DNA from: Pseudomonas sp. GR 6-02
GTDB lineage: Bacteria; Pseudomonadota; Gammaproteobacteria; Pseudomonadales; Pseudomonadaceae
Assembly: GCF_001655615.1 (NCBI RefSeq)
Contig: NZ_CP011567.1
Span: forward strand, 2,551,001 to 2,615,000
Length of the DNA stretch: 64,000 bases
Direction: 5' to 3'
Both the position numbers and the translations under genes were made by a program. Of the stretch, positions 60,430 to 64,000 are shown piece after piece (position 1 is the stretch's first letter; each line of letters starts with the position of its first letter). A model generated the notes under the pieces. That model did not search any database and was not told where the DNA came from. It worked only from the letters and a program-made list of their open reading frames with translations.

Positions 60430-60459
60430 GGGGCCTACCGCAAGGTAAGCCCCTTTTTT
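60430..60459 (+). terminator. Rho-independent terminator after aldolase gene
   Basis: GGGGCCTACC and GGTAAGCCCC pair with one mismatch around GCAA, followed by six T residues. It separates the aldolase gene from the convergent monooxygenase gene. Confidence 0.9.
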
Positions 60460-60479
60460 GTTTCGCAGAATCGGGGTGG

Positions 60480-61568
60480 TCAAGCCACTTTTTCCGCTGC
60501 TTGCCGTTCACGCTCGGCCACCAATTGGCGGGTCAGTGGGATCAGCCGCTTGCCGTAGTCGATGGCATCGTCGAGCGGGTCGAAGCCGCGAATCAGGAAG
60601 GTGGTGATGCCCAGGTCGTAATAGTCGAGCAGGGCTTCGGCGACCTGTTCCGCAGTGCCGACCAGCGACGTCGAATTACCTTGCGCGCCGAGCAGGCCGG
60701 CGATGCCGGTCCACAATCGCTTGTCCAGCCGCGAGCCCTGGGCCGCTGCCGCGAGCAGGCGCCGGGAGCCTTCGTTCGGTGGTTCGCGGCGGACAAAACC
60801 GTTCTGCTCGGCGAGGGCGGTAGCCTGTTGCAGGATGCGTTCGGCACGCTCCCAGGCTTGCGCTTCGGTGTCCGCCAGAATCGGTCGCAGCGACAGGCTG
60901 AAGCGGATGCTACGCCCGTGTTTGGCCGCTTCGGCACGCACCTGGTTCACCACTTCGCGCACCTGTTCGTAGGTTTCACCCCACAGCGCATAAACATCCG
61001 CATGTTTGCCCGCCACCGCGATGGCCGCCGCCGATGAGCCGCCGAAGTACAGCGGAATATGCGGCTGTTGCGGCGACTTCACCGCCGAATGCGCGCCTTC
61101 GACCTGGTAGTACGTGCCCTGATAGTCGAAGGGCTTTTCACTGGTCCATTCCTGGCGCAGTACATCGAGGTATTCATCGGTGCGCGCATAGCGTTCGTCC
61201 TTGCCGATGTAACTGCCGTCGGCCCGCAGTTCGCGGTCGTCGCCGCCAGTGATGATGTGCACCGCGGTGCGTCCGCCATTCAACACGTCGAGGGTGTTGA
61301 ACTGTCGCGCGGCGAGGGTCGGCGCGGCGAAACCCGGTCGATGGGCGATCAGGAATTTCAGATTCCTGGTCACGCTGGCGGCATGCGAGGCAATCAGCGT
61401 GCTGTCCGGGCTGTTGGAGTGGAAGGCCACCAGGGCGCGGTCGAAACCGGCGTCGTCATGGGCGCGGGCGACTTTCTCCACGTACTCCGGTTGCAGGGTG
61501 GGGCCACTGCGAGGGTGGATTTCTGAAGAATGATGGCCGCCGATGTAACCGATGAATTCAATACTCAT
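60480..61568 (-). CDS. LLM-class flavin monooxygenase, alkanesulfonate-monooxygenase (SsuD)-like
   Basis: A 362-residue protein. 'EFIGYIGGHHSSE', 'AHDDAGFDRALVAFHSNSPDSTLIASHAASVTRNLKFLIAHRPGF', 'TLDVLNGGRTAVHIITGGDDRELRADG' and 'IPLYFGGSSAAAIAVAGKHADVYALWGE' are the SsuD-type flavin and phosphate-binding motifs. SsuD oxidises alkanesulfonates to aldehyde and sulfite with FMNH2. The divergent region of 382 bases separates it from an SsuC/SsuB-like transporter and binding protein, so import and desulfonation are encoded side by side. The true substrate may be another sulfonate or sulfate ester. GGAA before the ATG at 61568 supports the start. Confidence 0.9.
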   Translation of the reverse strand: MSIEFIGYIGGHHSSEIHPRSGPTLQPEYVEKVARAHDDAGFDRALVAFHSNSPDSTLIASHAASVTRNLKFLIAHRPGFAAPTLAARQFNTLDVLNGGRTAVHIITGGDDRELRADGSYIGKDERYARTDEYLDVLRQEWTSEKPFDYQGTYYQVEGAHSAVKSPQQPHIPLYFGGSSAAAIAVAGKHADVYALWGETYEQVREVVNQVRAEAAKHGRSIRFSLSLRPILADTEAQAWERAERILQQATALAEQNGFVRREPPNEGSRRLLAAAAQGSRLDKRLWTGIAGLLGAQGNSTSLVGTAEQVAEALLDYYDLGITTFLIRGFDPLDDAIDYGKRLIPLTRQLVAERERQAAEKVA

Positions 61569-61950
61569 AATGAGTTCCTTGTCGTTGAACGGGCGCGATT
61601 AAAGCCTCCACCGGGCAAGGGGTCGGTCTGTGGTATGGAAAGTAGGCGTAGCAGGGCAGGGCTGTGAAATGCCGTTTTGTTCTAAGTTTATTATTAGATT
61701 AATTAATCACTTGTTGTTTGATGTATCAGAGATACGCATTCTATTCTGAGTCAGTGGCGCACCCTGCAAAGGACCCGGGCTGAGCCGGTTTACTATGCAA
61801 ATAATTTATCTGACTGAACGGTGATCTGATTTTTAATCATATTAGGTTATTCCCAAAAAGAATTTCACTGCGGTTTTTTATGCGAATAGCATGAATCCGA
61901 AGCAGACGCATGGCGCCTCCAGCCATGTTCTTTATGAGGAAGGAAGCCTG
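61569..61950. promoter_or_regulatory. Divergent control region of monooxygenase and transporter genes
   Basis: About 380 bases, AT-rich around 61680-61870. It contains the 12-bp palindrome GATTAATTAATC (61697-61708) and several AT-rich -10-like stretches. An in-frame ATG at 61891 could extend the permease by 20 residues, but it lacks a ribosome site. No gene recognised. Confidence 0.45.
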
Positions 61951-62835
61951 ATGACTGAAAAGACTTTCGATACGCCGAGCGCCAGTAGCTCGTTTTCCGT
62001 CAATAAGGCCGCTCACCTCACGGGTGATAGCCGGGGGGCTTCAAGGTTGCTCCCCGACGGGTTGCGCAACTGGCGAACACCTGAGGCATTACTGCGATTG
62101 ATCAGCCCGATTGCGCTGCTGCTGTTGTGGGAACTGGCGTCGCAGTGGGGACTGATTCCGCAACGGGTGATCGCCGCGCCGTCGCAGATTGGCGGCACGC
62201 TCTGGGCCATGATCACTTCCGGGGAGCTGGGCAAGCATCTGCTGGTATCCCTGCAACGGGCGCTCGTGGGGTTGAGCATCGGCGTGAGCGTCGGTGTCGT
62301 CGCGGCGCTGATTACCGGCCTGTCGAAGCGCGGCGAAGTGATCCTCGATTCGCCGATGCAGATGCTGCGCACCATCCCTTCGCTGGCGCTGGTGCCGCTG
62401 TTCATTCTCTGGTTCGGTATCGGCGAGTTCACCAAGATTGCCCTGATCGTGACCGGCACCACCTTTCCGGTGTACCTGAACCTGTTCGCCGGCATTCGCA
62501 ACATCGATCCCAAACTGATCGAGGCGGCCAACACTCTGGGCCTGAATCGTCGCGAGTTGATCTGGCATGTGATTCTGCCGGGCTCCTTGCCCTCATTCTT
62601 CGTCGGCCTGCGTTACTCCCTGGGAATTTCCTGGCTGGCCCTGGTGTTTGTCGAGCAAATCAATACCACCGCCGGCATTGGCTATCTGGCCAGTGATGCG
62701 CGGGACTTCATGCGCACCGATGTGATCGTGATCTGCCTGCTGATTTACAGCGTCCTCGGCCTGTTGATCGACGGACTGATTCGTACGCTGGAGCGTTTTG
62801 CCCTGGCCTGGCGCCCATCATTTGTGAGGAACTGA
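61951..62835 (+). CDS. ABC transporter permease, sulfonate/taurine (SsuC/TauC) family
   Basis: The protein has 294 residues from the ATG at 61951, behind a strong AGGAAGGAAG ribosome site. Six membrane segments lie between 55 and 285. The inner loop 'EAANTLGLNRRELIWHVILPGSLPSFFVGLRYSLGISW' is the EAA motif that contacts the ATPase. The family carries alkanesulfonates, taurine, nitrate or thiamine precursors. It is the only permease in this 25-kb sulfur region, so it may serve several of the unpaired binding proteins. The ATPase gene follows after one base. Confidence 0.92.
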   Translation: MTEKTFDTPSASSSFSVNKAAHLTGDSRGASRLLPDGLRNWRTPEALLRLISPIALLLLWELASQWGLIPQRVIAAPSQIGGTLWAMITSGELGKHLLVSLQRALVGLSIGVSVGVVAALITGLSKRGEVILDSPMQMLRTIPSLALVPLFILWFGIGEFTKIALIVTGTTFPVYLNLFAGIRNIDPKLIEAANTLGLNRRELIWHVILPGSLPSFFVGLRYSLGISWLALVFVEQINTTAGIGYLASDARDFMRTDVIVICLLIYSVLGLLIDGLIRTLERFALAWRPSFVRN

Positions 62836-62836
62836 T

Positions 62837-63649
62837 ATGTCGAGCATCGATCTTTTGGACGCGTCTAAAACCGCCCATTCAGCAGCGCCCGTACAACTGC
62901 GCAATGTGGTGCGCCAGTTTGGTCAACAGCGGGTCATCGACGGCCTGGACCTGGACATCGCACCCGGTGAATTCGTCGCGCTGTTGGGGGCCAGCGGTTC
63001 GGGCAAGACCACTTTGCTGCGCAGCCTGGCCGGGCTCGACAGCATCGACAGCGGCCAGTTGCGGGTACCCAAGGCACGGGCGGCGGTATTTCAGGAGCCC
63101 CGGCTGATGCCCTGGAAGCGTGCCTGGAAGAACGTGATTCTCGGCCTGCACATTCCCGACGCCAAGGCGCGGGCGGTGCAGGCGCTGACCGAAGTGGGCC
63201 TGGCCCATCGCCTGGAAGCCTACCCGGCGACGCTCTCCGGCGGCGAAGCACAGCGAGTGGCACTGGCTCGTGGTCTGGTGCGTGAACCGAAGCTGTTGCT
63301 GCTCGATGAACCGTTCGCTGCACTCGATGCCTTGACCCGGATTCGCATGCATCGGCTGATCATCGAGCTATGGCGCAAACACACGCCGGCCGTGCTGCTG
63401 GTGACCCACGACGTGGATGAAGCGATCCTGCTGGCCGATCGGGTCATCGTGCTGGCCAACGGCAAGATCGCCGAGCAATTGACCATAGACCTGCCGCGGG
63501 CCCGGGATACTGGTCAGGAAGGCTTTCAGCAAATCCGCGCGCGTTTGTTGAGCCTGTTGGGGGTTGAAGCGAACGAGCCAGCGATTCAAGCGGCCGGCGC
63601 TGTACCAGCAGTGTCGACTGGCAACGTCCGGCGTTTTGCTCATGGCTGA
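62837..63649 (+). CDS. ABC transporter ATP-binding protein, sulfonate (SsuB) family
   Basis: A 270-residue protein. Walker A is 'GASGSGKTTLL' near 52-62, the Q-loop is 'AVFQEPRLMPWKRAWKNVI', the ABC signature is 'LSGGEAQRVALARGL', and Walker B is 'KLLLLDEPFAALDA' followed by the switch 'VTHDVDEA'. It drives the SsuC-like permease next to it. Its short C-terminal extension ('LLGVEANEPAIQAAGAVPA') is not a regulatory domain I know. It has a normal RBS and is followed by a lipoprotein-type binding protein. Confidence 0.93.
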   Translation: MSSIDLLDASKTAHSAAPVQLRNVVRQFGQQRVIDGLDLDIAPGEFVALLGASGSGKTTLLRSLAGLDSIDSGQLRVPKARAAVFQEPRLMPWKRAWKNVILGLHIPDAKARAVQALTEVGLAHRLEAYPATLSGGEAQRVALARGLVREPKLLLLDEPFAALDALTRIRMHRLIIELWRKHTPAVLLVTHDVDEAILLADRVIVLANGKIAEQLTIDLPRARDTGQEGFQQIRARLLSLLGVEANEPAIQAAGAVPAVSTGNVRRFAHG

Positions 63650-63674
63650 TTTTTTGATAAAGGAATTTTTTGCC

Positions 63675-64000
63675 ATGCCAGGACGCATCTGGAAAACCAC
63701 GGCTGTGCTGTTGTCTGGCGCCGCGCTGTTGCTCGGCGGTTGCGGTGAGACCGTCGAGACAAAGTCCTCATCGGCGGCCCAGTCAGATTTGTCCGGCGTG
63801 ACGCTGGTGCTGGGCGATCAGGCCAAGGGTTTGCGCACGGTGGTCGAGGCGGCGAATGCGCTGGAGGGCATCGACTACAAGGTGCAGTGGGCCAACTTCC
63901 AGGGCGCCGCGCCGCTGTTCGAAGCCCTGCGCGCCGGCGCTGTCGATCTGGGGCCGGCCGGTGATACCCCGGTGCTCGCGGCGGCGACTGGCGGCACGCC
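63675..64000 (+). CDS. Sulfonate-type substrate-binding lipoprotein (C-terminus beyond window)
   Basis: The first 108 residues are visible. A signal sequence with the lipobox 'LGGC' (Cys23) means it is anchored to a membrane, which is uncommon for ABC-binding proteins in Gram-negative cells. The mature start 'SDLSGVTLVLGDQAKGLRTVVEAANALEGIDYKVQWANFQGAAPLFEALRAGAVDLGPAGDTP' is the SsuA/TauA pattern with the 'DLGPAGDTP' ligand strand. It is 25 bases after the ATPase gene and completes the local ABC system. Confidence 0.85.
   Translation, partial: MPGRIWKTTAVLLSGAALLLGGCGETVETKSSSAAQSDLSGVTLVLGDQAKGLRTVVEAANALEGIDYKVQWANFQGAAPLFEALRAGAVDLGPAGDTPVLAAATGGT

Noticed and set aside
1..64000. tRNA, rRNA, integrase or prophage genes marking an island
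   Set aside because: None of these could be found; the boundaries of the acquired blocks are inferred only from gene content and base composition.

Overview
The window is a stretch of a Pseudomonas chromosome, most likely of the P. fluorescens group. The evidence is the base composition and codon use, the REP-type repeats, an orphan VgrG cluster with the same gene order as the P. aeruginosa PA0095-PA0101 locus, and the large organosulfur-scavenging region. I see no rRNA or tRNA genes, CRISPR arrays or intact insertion sequences. Both ends cut through a gene.

1-4.7 kb: a small AT-richer cluster on the minus strand, made of a YczE-like membrane protein, a radical SAM enzyme, a cystathionine gamma-synthase-type PLP enzyme and an aminotransferase. 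A divergent Lrp/AsnC regulator faces it, with a perfect inverted repeat just upstream of the regulator. It looks like an undescribed amino-acid-modifying pathway. 4.8-9.8 kb: an SDR gene remnant, then a YahK-type alcohol dehydrogenase / secreted hydrolase / NepI-like exporter operon with a divergent AraC regulator, then a 24-residue membrane peptide gene. 10.1-20.8 kb: an orphan PAS histidine kinase, then a TetR regulator, a FadL-type porin, an SDR, and a tripartite RND pump whose outer-membrane factor is divergent from its adaptor and pump genes. Four 24-bp palindromes of one design lie in front of tetR, the porin, the outer-membrane factor and the adaptor, so these genes probably form one local regulon. 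20.8-26.3 kb: a catabolic operon (2-hydroxyacid dehydrogenase, SDR, fumarylpyruvate-hydrolase-like enzyme, MFS permease) with a divergent AraC regulator.

26.4-35.1 kb: a VgrG-led type VI secretion cluster that delivers a Tse7-like PAAR/nuclease effector. It runs vgrG, a DUF6484 gene, a DUF2169 gene, a thiolase-fold accessory gene, the effector and its probable immunity gene; an IS5-type remnant then separates it from a TIGR02270 gene. 35.5-39.8 kb: a periplasmic sugar-binding-like protein translationally coupled to a HAMP-GAF-GGDEF-EAL protein, probably a ligand-responsive c-di-GMP module.

39.9-64 kb: an organosulfur and organonitrogen scavenging region. It has four sulfonate-type substrate-binding proteins, three flavin-dependent monooxygenases, an SfnB/DszC-like oxidoreductase, a four-rhodanese protein coupled to a thiol dioxygenase, a LysR regulator, a class II aldolase-like protein, and one SsuC/SsuB-like permease and ATPase pair. 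Embedded in it is a four-gene operon in which two TonB-dependent receptors flank a Tat-exported flavin amine oxidase and a RidA protein with a signal peptide. This would be an oxidative deamination unit located entirely in the cell envelope.
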